DNA of 64,000 nt from Lachnospiraceae bacterium UBA4260 (GCA_002395235.1 DGWK01000008.1:1-64000), one strand, 5' to 3'. Shown: positions 16,041 through 24,738, counted from the stretch's first letter. Notes: a model not told the origin generated them from the sequence alone. Numbers and translations are program-made.

Positions 16041-16856
16041 TCAGGCGTCCCAGTTTCCTTCACTGTCAAAGTTAAAGCTGAGCTGCTCCTGTGCGGGCTC
16101 CTCCCGTCCGGCCTCTTCCTCCGGCACGGCTCTTCTCTCGCGGAATGTCTCTTCGTGAAGAGCCGTAAAATCTTTCTTGAGATAGATCAGAAATTCCTCT
16201 TCCGGAATATCGTATTTTCCCAGAAGTTTTGTGATCATTTTTTTGAGATATCGCGCGCTGACATGCGTCTCCACATACAGGTCGGCATCCGGAATCTTGG
16301 CCGGCGTGTCAAGTCCTGCTCCATCTCTCGAAAAATAGGGCCTCTTTCTGCCCTGCAGGTCCGGATCCGTCTCCAGGCTGGTGAAGAGCATGGGATTCAT
16401 TCTGTTGAGGATCGCACAGGTCTGCATCAGCATCTGCTTCCAGCTGTCCACCTCATACTTCTGGCCGTAGAGCGAAAATGCCGAGGGTTTCTTATTAGTC
16501 AATACAGTGGCGAGACTATACGGGATCGTCTCATCTACGCGGTAGGCGTCATAATCGATCTTCTCCTGCGCGTTCTTTTCTCTCTGCGCTTTCAGAAGAT
16601 TCTGCTCCAATGAGAACTGCGACTGACAGGTCTCAATGCTGTCCAGCTCCTTGCGAATACTCCGGTAGATCCTGCGATATTCCTTGATCTTGTCCGGATC
16701 CTTGTCGCCCCGATATTTTTCCTTCTCGATCTCCATCATGACCGCCGCTCCGGCCTCTTCCAGAAGTCCGGACAGCCTCTCCATTTCTCTGGATAATTTC
16801 TCGGCATTCTTCGGAAATCCACGGTACAGATCGGCAGCAATTTTCTCGAGCTCCAT
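16041..16856 (-). CDS. Uncharacterised protein with YFSRD domain
   Basis: 271 residues from the ATG at 16856, which has GGGGG five bases upstream; the frame stays open to 16904. The first half is a charged coiled coil (about 1-100). The second half has SLYGQKYEVDSWKQML, GRKRPYFSRD and LYVETHVSA in order. I have seen this motif set as a small C-terminal module in clostridial proteins of several sorts, some beside restriction or defence genes, but I know no established function. The C-terminus is acidic and disordered. No membrane segment. Nearby genes give no clear functional hint. Confidence 0.7.
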   Translation of the reverse strand: MELEKIAADLYRGFPKNAEKLSREMERLSGLLEEAGAAVMMEIEKEKYRGDKDPDKIKEYRRIYRSIRKELDSIETCQSQFSLEQNLLKAQREKNAQEKIDYDAYRVDETIPYSLATVLTNKKPSAFSLYGQKYEVDSWKQMLMQTCAILNRMNPMLFTSLETDPDLQGRKRPYFSRDGAGLDTPAKIPDADLYVETHVSARYLKKMITKLLGKYDIPEEEFLIYLKKDFTALHEETFRERRAVPEEEAGREEPAQEQLSFNFDSEGNWDA

Positions 16857-17083
16857 AATTACCCCCATGTATCCCGCTTGTTCATAACCCATATTGTCAG
16901 TCAAGTGAATAATTACTAATATTTTACATCAAATGTAATTTTTTCGAAATACAAAATTAGTGTCAACACATAGCGATGCTATTTTTTTCTATGCTTTTCC
17001 CACTGGATCCGGTTGGCTTGCTATCTGTCTGGCTCTCTTGGCCGGGACTTACCTGACACGACCCTACTATATGGGAAAAACTC
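16857..17083. other. Intergenic region with small palindrome
   Basis: Contains the perfect palindrome TTACATCAAATGTAA at 16924-16938, upstream of the 271-aa gene, and a TTGACA on the minus strand at about 16970. These may be operator and promoter parts, but no complete promoter could be fixed. Confidence 0.35.
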
Positions 17084-17345
17084 CCTTTTCGTCGGTCTAC
17101 CTCCGCCCGGAACAGCCGATACAAGCCAATCACAACCCTACGATTTGAGAAAATCTTCCTTTTCGTCGGTCTACCTACGCCCAGAACAACCGGCACAAGC
17201 CAATCACAACCCTACGATATGAGAAAATCTTCCTTTTCGTCGGTCCCCCGACTCCCGGTGCAGCCAAAACAAGCCAATCACAACCCTACGATATGAAATA
17301 ATCTTCCTTTTCGTCGGTCCCCCTGACTCCCGGAACAGCCGCCAC
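17084..17345. repeat. 74-bp tandem repeat array (about 3.5 units)
   Basis: The core CCTTTTCGTCGGTC occurs at 17084, 17158, 17232 and 17306, an exact 74-bp period. Between cores each unit carries CACAAGCCAATCACAACCCT and a TACGATATGAGAAAATCTT-like segment. In reverse complement the units match the array at 46.3-46.6 kb. Confidence 0.85.
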
Positions 17346-17390
17346 ACCCCAAATACACCCGGCACAAGCCAAATGCACCCCCGACGCCAT

Positions 17391-17438
17391 AAAAAAGCCG
17401 GCGCACCCGGAATTAAGAAAATTCCAGATCCGCCGGCT
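17391..17438 (-). terminator. Terminator of the hybrid histidine kinase gene
   Basis: Minus strand AGCCGGCG, an inner stem GGAATTTT/AATTCC, CGCCGGCT then TTTTTT, 26 bases after the kinase stop codon. Confidence 0.85.
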
Positions 17439-17463
17439 CTTCACCATTCATTGCGATCTGCAG

Positions 17464-19533
17464 TCATCGTACCGCCTCTCCGCGCTTCTCCCGCAGCTTA
17501 TGTACAGCCTGATTGAGCACCTGAATATTGAGGGGCTTCGGAATATGCGCGTTCATCCCGCAGGCAAAGGCCCGCTCGACATCCTCTTCCATAGTGTCGG
17601 CCGTCATTGCCAGGATCGGCACTGTCGCCGCATCTTCCTTGGGCAGGCTCCGTATTGCCGCCGTCGCCTCATAGCCGTCCATCAGAGGCATCCGGATGTC
17701 CATGAGGATCATGTCATAATAGCCGGGCCTCGAGTTGCGGAACATGGCCACGGCCGCCTTGCCGTTGCCGGCGATCTCGCACCGGGCGCCTTCCACCTCG
17801 AGAAGTTCCTTGAGAACGTCCGCGTTGATCGTGTTGTCCTCTGCGACGAGGAATCTCAGGCCCGCAAGCGGATTTGTCTCGACCGTCTCGATCCCCGCGC
17901 CTTCTCCCTGTTTGTCAAGCCCCAGGTCTTCCACTATTTTGCGGAAGGTGGAGAAGAAGAACGGCTTGGGCATGATCGCCGCGATCCCCGCCTTGTGTAC
18001 GTTCTGCGTAAAGTGTTCCGCCTTGTCGGACATGAGGATGATGGCGGGAACTTTGGTCCAGGCCATGGCCCGGATCTCATCCGCGACCTCCCAGTATCCT
18101 TTGTCCTGAATGTCGCGGTCCATGAGAAACAGGTCGTAATTCCTGTCCTCCATGTTGGCCTGCTCCGCCAGCTGCAGCGCGCCGTAGCCGCTCGCCGTGT
18201 ATTCCGTATCCAGGCCTGTATCTCTGAGCAGCGCGCAGATCCTCGCCGCTTCATTCATGTTCTCACCCACGACCAGGAGCCTGTGGACGCCGTGCTCGCT
18301 CCAGAAGTTGTCCGCCGCGCGGCCGGATTCCTGAAGGCGAAGTCCCACGAAGAAGGTCGTGCCCTGTCCGAGCGTGCTCTGTACGGAGATTGTCCCGCCC
18401 ATCTGCGCGACAAACCTCCTGCTTATAGCTATTCCGAGACCGGATCCCTGCATTCCCGGAATGTCATCAAAGCGTCCGACATTGTCGAACAGTCTCTTCT
18501 GCAGTTCACTGCTCATTCCGATTCCGTTGTCGCGGATCTCGAAGGAAATTTCTCTGTAACCTGAATCCCCGTCTTTCCTGCCGATCACGGAGAGGGAGAT
18601 CTCGCCGCCCTCCGGCGTGTACTGCAGGGCATTGTTGAGCAGGTTCATCAGCACTTCCGTGATCCTCACCTTGTCGCCGAGGAAAATGTCGTGCTCAATT
18701 CCGGATGTATTGACTTCAAAGCGCTGATGCTTGAGCTGCGCTTTTGTCTTTATCAGCTCGGAGACTTCCTCTATGGTGCTTCCCAGGGCGAACTCGCTCT
18801 TGTCGGCCTCCGCACTGTTCTGGTCGGTCCCGCTCATCTCCATGATCTGGTTGATCATCACGAGCAGGTCCTGGCAGGAAACACTGATCCTGTGCGTGTA
18901 CTCCATGACTTTGGCGGAGTTTTCCGCGTTCTTCATCAGAAGCATCACAAATCCGGCTATGGAATTTAAGGGTGTTCTCAGGTCGTGAGACATGCCCTTA
19001 AGCATGCGGTTGTGCACCGCGATCGTCCCGTCATAGAGGATCTCATGCAGGCGGCTGTTGTCGGCCGTTCCGCTCTCCGCGTCCAGATACACGACGAGAT
19101 AGCGGGCGTTTCCTCTGATCCCTTCGAGCCTTGCGACACTTCTGTGATACGCCTTGGAGAGCCCCGTCCTTCTGTCGATGCACTCCGCTTCCGAATGAAG
19201 GATCGTATCGCTGTCCTCTGCGCCGCTCTGCTTCGCCAGGCCGCTGTCGAACATCTCCTTGCAAGGAATGTCGCCGGATTTCGGTCCCAGCTCGCGGATG
19301 TCACTCATGACGAGCTCTCTGGGCAGTCCCAGCACTTCCTCGACATTGGGCGATACATAGACAGCGCCCCTGCCGCCCTCATCGATCAGAAGAAGGAGAT
19401 TACGCGTGCCCACAACCATCGCGTCGTAGAGACGCGCGGTAGCTTCCAGCTCTTCCCTGGCATCATTCAGGTCCTGCTTCAATATTTGGTTTTCGCGAAG
19501 AATCTCCTGAATCTCACTTTCCGTAAACTGCAT
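17464..19533 (-). CDS. Soluble hybrid sensor histidine kinase, two receivers
   Basis: 689 residues with no membrane helix or signal peptide. Order: coiled coil (1-35), PAS-like sensor region (about 40-150), dimerisation domain with GMSHDLRTPLNS (phosphorylated His near 182), ATPase domain with LLNNALQYTP, DNGIGM and GSGLGIAIS, a first receiver (about 415-530) and a second receiver (about 550-680) with MILMDIRMPLMDGYEA (Asp near 611). The first receiver keeps an Asp in LFLMDRDI but lacks the usual MP after it and may be a degenerate, regulatory one. The layout is that of a phosphorelay protein sensing a cytoplasmic signal. No response regulator with an output domain is nearby. Confidence 0.9.
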   Translation of the reverse strand: MQFTESEIQEILRENQILKQDLNDAREELEATARLYDAMVVGTRNLLLLIDEGGRGAVYVSPNVEEVLGLPRELVMSDIRELGPKSGDIPCKEMFDSGLAKQSGAEDSDTILHSEAECIDRRTGLSKAYHRSVARLEGIRGNARYLVVYLDAESGTADNSRLHEILYDGTIAVHNRMLKGMSHDLRTPLNSIAGFVMLLMKNAENSAKVMEYTHRISVSCQDLLVMINQIMEMSGTDQNSAEADKSEFALGSTIEEVSELIKTKAQLKHQRFEVNTSGIEHDIFLGDKVRITEVLMNLLNNALQYTPEGGEISLSVIGRKDGDSGYREISFEIRDNGIGMSSELQKRLFDNVGRFDDIPGMQGSGLGIAISRRFVAQMGGTISVQSTLGQGTTFFVGLRLQESGRAADNFWSEHGVHRLLVVGENMNEAARICALLRDTGLDTEYTASGYGALQLAEQANMEDRNYDLFLMDRDIQDKGYWEVADEIRAMAWTKVPAIILMSDKAEHFTQNVHKAGIAAIMPKPFFFSTFRKIVEDLGLDKQGEGAGIETVETNPLAGLRFLVAEDNTINADVLKELLEVEGARCEIAGNGKAAVAMFRNSRPGYYDMILMDIRMPLMDGYEATAAIRSLPKEDAATVPILAMTADTMEEDVERAFACGMNAHIPKPLNIQVLNQAVHKLREKRGEAVR

Positions 19534-19611
19534 GCAATAACACCTTTACACTAACAGATCAAGTGTTTCAACAATCCACATTATTGTATCCCAAAACCCG
19601 TTTGAATACAA

Positions 19612-20232
19612 TTACCATATCGTCTCTATCTCTTTTTTGACGCGCTCTTCGATGCGGCGCACCGCCAAAGCCGCAGCGCTGTGCGGCCCGAACTCCGCGG
19701 CCGAGATCTCCTTCATCTCATCCAGCGCCTTTAGCGCCTTCTCCGGCTGGCCGCTCCGGACTGCGGCCTCGATCAGGCGCTCCAGGCAGTGGAGCCCGTA
19801 AGTATTTCTGATACCGATCAGCCTTTCGGTGCCCGCGCGGAGCTTCTCGAACATCTGCGTCGCGGCTGCGGCCTCTCCCGTCTCCAGCAGAGCGTTCGCA
19901 TACCGGTACAGAATGAAAAGGTACATCGGCATGTAGCTGTCCGCCATTTTTTCATCGGCAAAGGCAAACAGTTTTGCGTACAGGTCCCTGTATGTTTCCT
20001 TATCTCCGCTTTCCCTCAGCCGGGCGATCCGGTCGGAAATCTGCTCGAAATCGCTCTCGAAGGCAAACAGGACCTTGTCCTTTCTGACGCCCGTCTCCTC
20101 GTTCCGGCGGGCCCGGTCGATGATCGCCTCTACGACCTCCTGCAGCCGCCGGGCGCACGCATCCTCCTCCGCGAGCATCCGCTTCAGCTTGCGATCCCGC
20201 ATCCATATGCGAATTTCATCAATAATAGACAT
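19612..20232 (-). CDS. TPR-like helical protein
   Basis: 206 residues from ATG 20232, preceded by AGGAGA at a good distance; the frame reaches a TTG at 20253. All-helical, with Ala-rich helix pairs after residue 90 (YRYANALLETGEAAAATQMFEKLR, of which the last part fits a TPR) and a charged N-terminal coiled coil. No catalytic motif. Likely a cytoplasmic scaffold or regulator. It lies between the hybrid kinase and a coiled-coil protein on the same strand, with 78 bases before the kinase, so joint transcription with the kinase is possible, not shown. Confidence 0.65.
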   Translation of the reverse strand: MSIIDEIRIWMRDRKLKRMLAEEDACARRLQEVVEAIIDRARRNEETGVRKDKVLFAFESDFEQISDRIARLRESGDKETYRDLYAKLFAFADEKMADSYMPMYLFILYRYANALLETGEAAAATQMFEKLRAGTERLIGIRNTYGLHCLERLIEAAVRSGQPEKALKALDEMKEISAAEFGPHSAAALAVRRIEERVKKEIETIW

Positions 20233-20372
20233 TGCCGTCTCTCCTGCGCGCAAGCCCGCTCCATAGTCTCTCGAAATCAGAAAGAGCTGCGAGATTCATA
20301 ATCCCGCAGCCCGGTCATAGCTGTCTGTGTCCACAGTTTTAGTGTATTGGCTGATATCTCACTGCATTTTCA

Positions 20373-20813
20373 TCATGTACTCTGTTTCTGCAGGTCTGAA
20401 ATCCAGCTCTCGCGGTACTGGATTTCCTTTTTCAGTCTGGACTGTTCGGTCTCGAGATCTGAAATCTTGCGGCAGCGCTCCGTTGCCTCGCTGTCATCCA
20501 CTGTCACACATCCGCTGGCAATCACAAACGGGAGCTTCTGCTTGCGGATCCTGCCCGCGTAATCGATGGTCAGAACAGCGTCTTTCTGTTCGCTCACTGT
20601 TCCTGCTCCGTACTGCGTGTGCTCCACTGTCTTTCCTTCCAGGTTCGGAAGTGTCATTGCCTCTCTCTGTTCAGTAACCTCTGTAAGCCTTCCGCGCAGT
20701 TGGCCGACCTGTCTGGTCAGCTTCTCAATCTCAACTCTTGCTGCTTCTTCTCTCTGCTTCTTGGTTGTTGCCCTTCTGCGTCTTACACCTACGCCAGTAA
20801 CTCTTTGCGCCAT
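20373..20813 (-). CDS. Coiled-coil protein with small beta domain
   Basis: 146 residues. A basic N-terminus (VRRRRATTKKQR), a coiled coil (about 20-50), a small beta-rich segment with GKTVEHTQYGAGTV and LTIDYAGRIRKQKLPF (about 60-105), and a second coiled coil. The GxGxV-type segment is a motif I have seen in small Bacillota proteins without assigned role. AAGGTGG precedes the ATG. No signal peptide; cytoplasmic, perhaps nucleic acid binding because of the basic start (inference). Confidence 0.65.
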   Translation of the reverse strand: MAQRVTGVGVRRRRATTKKQREEAARVEIEKLTRQVGQLRGRLTEVTEQREAMTLPNLEGKTVEHTQYGAGTVSEQKDAVLTIDYAGRIRKQKLPFVIASGCVTVDDSEATERCRKISDLETEQSRLKKEIQYRESWISDLQKQST

Positions 20814-21126
20814 CTATACCACCTTTCTTAACAGCCGCGGGAATTCGGACCCGCGACAGCGGCGCAGAACGTACTCACTTCAGTCACTTTTTGGGTACTT
20901 ATATTTTAACACAGTGTTTCATTTTCGGTCAAAACGGAAAAATCGCCTATAAATTCACTTTTTTTCCAATGGATTGTGGCTAAAATTATGTGTCCCCGAA
21001 GGTCGATCCATTCTCCCGCGTCCTAATAATTACGAAAAATTTATAATTTTGTAACATCTTTGTTGCCAAGTCATGATATACTTGCTATGCGGTCAAAATA
21101 CAGTGCTTAATTTCGAAAGGCCATTT
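20814..21126. other. Divergent intergenic region
   Basis: Holds the start regions of two divergent genes. A GC-rich imperfect hairpin at 20830-20865 resembles a tRNA T arm but no full tRNA can be folded. No confident promoter box was fixed for either gene. Confidence 0.4.
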
Positions 21127-22254
21127 ATGAAGAAAATATCCATCGCAGCTGCGGGACTTGCCACGATCCTGACAACGTCCGTGCTGTTTGCTTACGCGGA
21201 GCCATCCGGGAAGATCATCCCGGCACAGGACGACGCGGTACACTATTGCAGAACGCATCTCTCCGAAGAGGAACAGCTTCTGTACGACGCTCTGCTTGCC
21301 TGCGCGCTCTCTGAAGATCCAACGACAAAGGGCGGCGAATTTCAGATCAGCCATGACCCGGCCGGGGACAAGTTCAAGACCATGTTCCACACATGTTACA
21401 ACGCGCTCTTGTTCGACCATCCGGAGCTATTTTGGCTGTCCGTGAGCAGCAGTTCCTTCCGGTACAGCTACAGGCGCCTGATCATGAACGACAGCGGCTA
21501 CTCGGTCTCGATCCAGCTCTCCGATTCGTTTCCCGACAAGGACGAGCAGATGAAAGCGCTCGACAGCGCAGCGGAGGAATTTCTCGCCGACATCGATCTC
21601 GCGGACAGTGCTCCCAATGTGGCGCTGGCGATCCACGACAAGCTGATCGATCTGGTCAGCTATGACAAAGAAGCGGCCTCCTCGCTGGACAAGGATCTGG
21701 CCCATACGGCTTACGGCGCGCTCGTCGCCAACAGCCGCGGCGACGCCAACTCCGCTGTCTGTGACGGCTATTCCTACGCCTACGAATACCTTCTTCAGAA
21801 GGCGGGCATCCGGAGCACCATCATCGCGGGCCGGGCGGGCGACACAGAGGAATCTGCCGGTCCCCATTCCTGGAATCTTGTCGAGCTCTCCGGGGAGTGG
21901 TACGAAGTGGACTCCACCTGGAACGACATCTCCGCCGAGGAAGCCCTAAACTCCGAGGAGGAGTACAGCGAGATCGCGGAAGAAGCAATGCGAAACGAGT
22001 GGTACACAGACAGACTCAGACATTTCCTCTATGGTGTAACTACAGAGCAGATCTCCTCTTTTGAGCCGGGCAAATACTACCGGTACACCAACGACCGCGG
22101 ATGGGTCAGTTTCCTGAGCGACTCCGTCCACATCCGCCATACGCAGGAAGATTCCGCCTCTACCGGCGATTACATGACCCCACTGGCTCCCACCGCAGAG
22201 GGAACGCGGTTTTCGTACGAGAACCTGAAGGATGGAAATGAGGATGGAGAGTGA
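21127..22254 (+). CDS. Secreted transglutaminase-like protein
   Basis: 375 residues from ATG 21127 (GAAAGG upstream); an in-frame ATG 54 bases earlier has no ribosome binding site. A signal peptide (MKKISIAAAGLATILTTSVLFAYA) leads to a papain-like transglutaminase core: Cys in AVCDGYSYAYEYLL, His in PHSWNLVEL, Asp in YEVDSTWND. In bacteria such domains mostly act as peptidases or protein cross-linkers on the cell surface. The part before residue 170 is specific to this protein. It is the only plus-strand gene in the first 40 kb and ends with a strong terminator, so it is a single-gene unit. A lipoprotein with the same core is encoded at 59.3 kb. Confidence 0.85.
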   Translation: MKKISIAAAGLATILTTSVLFAYAEPSGKIIPAQDDAVHYCRTHLSEEEQLLYDALLACALSEDPTTKGGEFQISHDPAGDKFKTMFHTCYNALLFDHPELFWLSVSSSSFRYSYRRLIMNDSGYSVSIQLSDSFPDKDEQMKALDSAAEEFLADIDLADSAPNVALAIHDKLIDLVSYDKEAASSLDKDLAHTAYGALVANSRGDANSAVCDGYSYAYEYLLQKAGIRSTIIAGRAGDTEESAGPHSWNLVELSGEWYEVDSTWNDISAEEALNSEEEYSEIAEEAMRNEWYTDRLRHFLYGVTTEQISSFEPGKYYRYTNDRGWVSFLSDSVHIRHTQEDSASTGDYMTPLAPTAEGTRFSYENLKDGNEDGE

Positions 22255-22293
22255 GAATTTCCTGAGGCCAAAATATTGCTGATAACATCAAAA

Positions 22294-22330
22294 GGCGTGT
22301 GAAGTTCGATACTTCACACGCCTCTTTTTT
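22294..22330. terminator. Strong terminator, usable on both strands
   Basis: GGCGTGTGAAG, loop, CTTCACACGCC then TCTTTTTT on the plus strand. The reverse strand has TTTT after the stem, so it can also end the convergent gene at 22444. Confidence 0.9.
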
Positions 22331-22443
22331 CTGCGTTATTGCCGCTTTCAGCGGCAGGCGATATTCGCCGCGGCTTTGTCAGACGGAAAGTCCGCGGCGG
22401 CGACTCGCTTCGCGAGCCCTGACATATGCCGGTCTGTTCGGGA
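22331..22443. repeat. Cluster of GC-rich hairpins
   Basis: Several inverted repeats lie side by side: GCCGCTTTCAGCGGC, CGCCGCGG paired with CCGCGGCGGCG, and CTCGCTTCGCGAG. They separate two convergent genes and may be remnants of a REP-type palindrome or extra termination structures. Confidence 0.5.
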
Positions 22444-22878
22444 TTACTCCTCTTTCAGCTCTTCTTTCACTTCTTCAGTTGCTTCCTCCGCTGCCTCTGC
22501 GACGTCCTCTGCGGCATCCGCCACATTCTCCGCAACATCAGCTGCCGCCTCCGCAGCCTGCTCTTCCGCGCTGTTAAGCTTCTCGGAAACCATCTTCTCC
22601 GCGGCTGCCAGCTGCTCTTTAATCTTGGCCAGCTCTTCCTCAGACATCTTGGAGATCTTCTGGCTCAGCTCGTCGATGTTGATGCCTCTCTTGTCCATAT
22701 TCTGCTTGAAACTGCTCTGGAGATCCTTGCTCATCTCCTTACCCTGCTCGACAGTGAGCTCGCCCTTCTTGACCAGCTCGCCGATGATCTCCTGGCCTTT
22801 CTCCACAGTAATAGCTGCCGCACCTACGCCGGCCAGAAAGAACTTCTTGATTCCGTCACCTAACTTATACTCTGCCAT
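22444..22878 (-). CDS. Phasin-like coiled-coil protein
   Basis: 144 residues. The N-terminus (GIKKFFLAGVGAAAITVEKG) followed by GELVKKGELTVEQGKE and a long helix is typical of the phasin-like proteins found widely in Bacillota (also annotated as PHA granule or cell division-like). The last 45 residues are an acidic Ala/Glu repeat (AEDVAEAAEEATEE). Phasins coat polymer granules; in clostridia without polyester synthase the role is unknown and may be chaperone-like. No polyester gene is present here. AAGGAGG stands eight bases before the ATG. Confidence 0.8.
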   Translation of the reverse strand: MAEYKLGDGIKKFFLAGVGAAAITVEKGQEIIGELVKKGELTVEQGKEMSKDLQSSFKQNMDKRGINIDELSQKISKMSEEELAKIKEQLAAAEKMVSEKLNSAEEQAAEAAADVAENVADAAEDVAEAAEEATEEVKEELKEE

Positions 22879-23036
22879 TTTATCCTCCTTATCATTATGG
22901 GACTCCCCATAGTTATCTGAGTCTTTGCAGCACCATCGCTGCTTTCTTTCTCTACCTTCTTTTATTCTACCTACAAAAGTGTATTCCTTGTGATGACCGG
23001 ATAAACAATCTATTAAGAGAATAAAAAAAGTATGGC

Positions 23037-23840
23037 TCAGTCAGAGCGCCCGGAGCGAGGCGCCGCGCCCAGATACTCCTCCAGCGTGATCCCTTTCTCC
23101 ATGATCTCCTCCGCCGCCTCAGCTCCGACATAGCGGTAATGCCACGGCTCACCCTTAATTCCCGTGATATCCGACTTATCATAAGGATAGCGCTTTATGA
23201 AGCCGTATCGGCTTCCGTTTTCATCCATCCATTTCCACACTTCGCTCGACGATTCGTTGTCTTCTTCCTCGCTGGAAATGTCCACACACATCCCGGTCTC
23301 ATGTTCGCAGGTCCCGGGCTCTTCCACCCGCGCGAGCGCCAGCTCCGTGGCTTCCTCCCTGCTCTTTCCGTAACTGATATAGTCCTCGATCTTGTCGCTG
23401 AGCTTCTGCGCCTGATCCTCGCGCGATCTGTATCCTTCCGACACTTTCGGGCTGAGCCCGTCCGCGCGCATCTCGTCAAACATAGCCTGAAGGTCCGGAT
23501 AGATCCTGCTGTCCACGGACTGGCCGTATCGCAGCTCCGTCAGCTCCCCGCTGTACTCCTCTTCCAGCGGGTGGTCTCTGTTGACCAGGATCAGTCTCCA
23601 GTCATCAGACTGTTTGAACTCCGCCTTGGCCGGTTCCTTCTTCTCACCGTTCTGAACTGTCGTGTCCCGAATGGCGATTTCCGTGGGATCAAATCCGTAG
23701 AAGAAATTGTTGACCCAGAAAGCGACGCCGATCACAACCACTATAATGGCCAGAGCGGCAAGGACTTCATTTCTGTATTCGCGCCACATTCTCCCGCGCC
23801 CGATCTTCTCGGGATCTTTTCTCTTCTCTGTGTCCGCCAT
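23037..23840 (-). CDS. Membrane-anchored VanY-type D,D-carboxypeptidase
   Basis: 267 residues. One membrane helix near 28-47 anchors an outside domain of the LAS metallopeptidase group: GYRSREDQ near 138, the zinc motif CEHETGMCVDI near 178 (consensus SxHxxGxAxD), and EPWHYRYVG near 232 with the third ligand. The family removes the last D-Ala of peptidoglycan stem peptides. The Ser before the first His is Glu here and the Ala before Asp is Val, both tolerated changes. AAAGGAAA precedes the ATG. Without vanR/S/H/A nearby this is housekeeping wall trimming, not a resistance operon. Confidence 0.88.
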   Translation of the reverse strand: MADTEKRKDPEKIGRGRMWREYRNEVLAALAIIVVVIGVAFWVNNFFYGFDPTEIAIRDTTVQNGEKKEPAKAEFKQSDDWRLILVNRDHPLEEEYSGELTELRYGQSVDSRIYPDLQAMFDEMRADGLSPKVSEGYRSREDQAQKLSDKIEDYISYGKSREEATELALARVEEPGTCEHETGMCVDISSEEEDNESSSEVWKWMDENGSRYGFIKRYPYDKSDITGIKGEPWHYRYVGAEAAEEIMEKGITLEEYLGAAPRSGRSD

Positions 23841-23954
23841 CAGATTTCCTTTGCCTCGAAATCATTGAACTATTATGAACAACATCCCCCTATTATTAAG
23901 AGAATGTTACGTATAAAGTATACTATGTTTCGAATAATTTGCAAAGGCAATCTA

Positions 23955-24000
23955 AGCACAGAGACCGCCATTCACATCTTCGAATGACGGTCTCACAGGG
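23955..24000. other. Hairpin downstream of the phosphoribosyltransferase gene
   Basis: GAGACCG and CGGTCTC arms with inner CATTC/GAATG form a stable hairpin, but no T-run follows on the minus strand, so it is a weak terminator at best. Confidence 0.4.
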
Positions 24001-24020
24001 AATGCTCATCTATGTTTAGT

Positions 24021-24662
24021 TCAGTTCAGTTTGGAATATCCGAAGCTGTTGCAGATCGCGTCGATCGGAATATGGTCCTTGCACATCTTGCACTCCGTGG
24101 CGTTGTAGCTGCGGTAATCCGGAAGGTCCTGGATCTTATACAGGGAATGGACCTGCTGCCCGAAGATCTTCGTAGGCACCGAGAAGATCGCGGTAATTCC
24201 TACCACCGTGCCTCCGTAATAATCAATGCTCTCGCCTGCGCGCAGGATCGTCTGTCCGGTGGTCGCAGAGGCAAGAAGGAGAAGTACATGCTTACCCTTG
24301 ATCATCATCTCGGAATTCTCACGGAAGATCATCTGGCCTCGATTATCAAACTCGGGAGAATAGACATAAATTGTCTTGTGCGCGTTCATGGACATGATTC
24401 CCGCCTGGGTCAGCTCATCAGCCAGATAGGCGCCGATGACTTCCATTCCGTCCATGCAGACGATGGTATCCACGATCGTCGTCGCCGCATAAGTACTGGC
24501 CATCGCTCTCGCCGCAGCCTTGGCCTCACTCTGCCTGGTCTTCATGGTCGTCATGTCGATATAATAGTTGATGTGGGAGTTTGGTGTTACAAAATGTCCG
24601 GGAATGACTTTCATAATAACGTCCGGAAATTTTCTCGATCTCATCTTTGTGTAGGTCTGCAT
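24021..24662 (-). CDS. Type I phosphoribosyltransferase-like protein
   Basis: 213 residues from ATG 24662; GGAGG lies eight bases upstream and overlaps an in-frame GTG that is less likely. The core has IVCMDGMEVIGAYLADEL (about 65-85) and HVLLLLASATTGQTILRAGE (about 125-145), the place of the PRPP-binding loop, then DYYGGTVVGITAIFS. The usual two acidic residues of the PRPP loop are replaced by LLLLASATTG, so catalysis may be changed. The C-terminus has three Cys (TECKMCKDHIPIDAIC), which may hold a metal. Related proteins are annotated as orotate or purine phosphoribosyltransferases in clostridia; the substrate is open. Confidence 0.65.
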   Translation of the reverse strand: MQTYTKMRSRKFPDVIMKVIPGHFVTPNSHINYYIDMTTMKTRQSEAKAAARAMASTYAATTIVDTIVCMDGMEVIGAYLADELTQAGIMSMNAHKTIYVYSPEFDNRGQMIFRENSEMMIKGKHVLLLLASATTGQTILRAGESIDYYGGTVVGITAIFSVPTKIFGQQVHSLYKIQDLPDYRSYNATECKMCKDHIPIDAICNSFGYSKLN

Positions 24663-24732
24663 AAACACCTCCGTTCTGCGGACGCGCCTTTCGACGCAGC
24701 CGAATTAACTGTTCATGTACTCTCTATCAGTT

Positions 24733-24738
24733 ATTATA
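24733..24738 (-). promoter_or_regulatory. TATAAT box upstream of the phosphoribosyltransferase gene
   Basis: A perfect TATAAT on the minus strand about 70 bases before the ATG. The matching -35 (TTGTGC with 19 bases) is poor, so confidence is moderate. Confidence 0.5.

Noticed and set aside
16960..17222. Frames of 61-77 codons in the 74-bp array
   Set aside because: Same reason: read-through of DNA repeats, no ribosome binding site, no family.
17084..17345. CRISPR array
   Set aside because: The 74-bp units are conserved over their full length, so there are no unique spacers, and no cas gene is present.
20825..20870. tRNA-like T arm (GCGGGTCCGAATTCCCGC on the minus strand)
   Set aside because: The loop has eight bases and TCC in place of TTC, and no D arm, anticodon arm or acceptor stem can be placed upstream.
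22444..22878. Polyhydroxyalkanoate granule system
   Set aside because: The phasin-like protein stands alone; no polyester synthase, reductase or thiolase gene lies in the window.
23037..23840. Vancomycin resistance (VanY) locus
   Set aside because: Only a carboxypeptidase of the family is present; no vanR, vanS, vanH, vanA or vanX-type gene is near.
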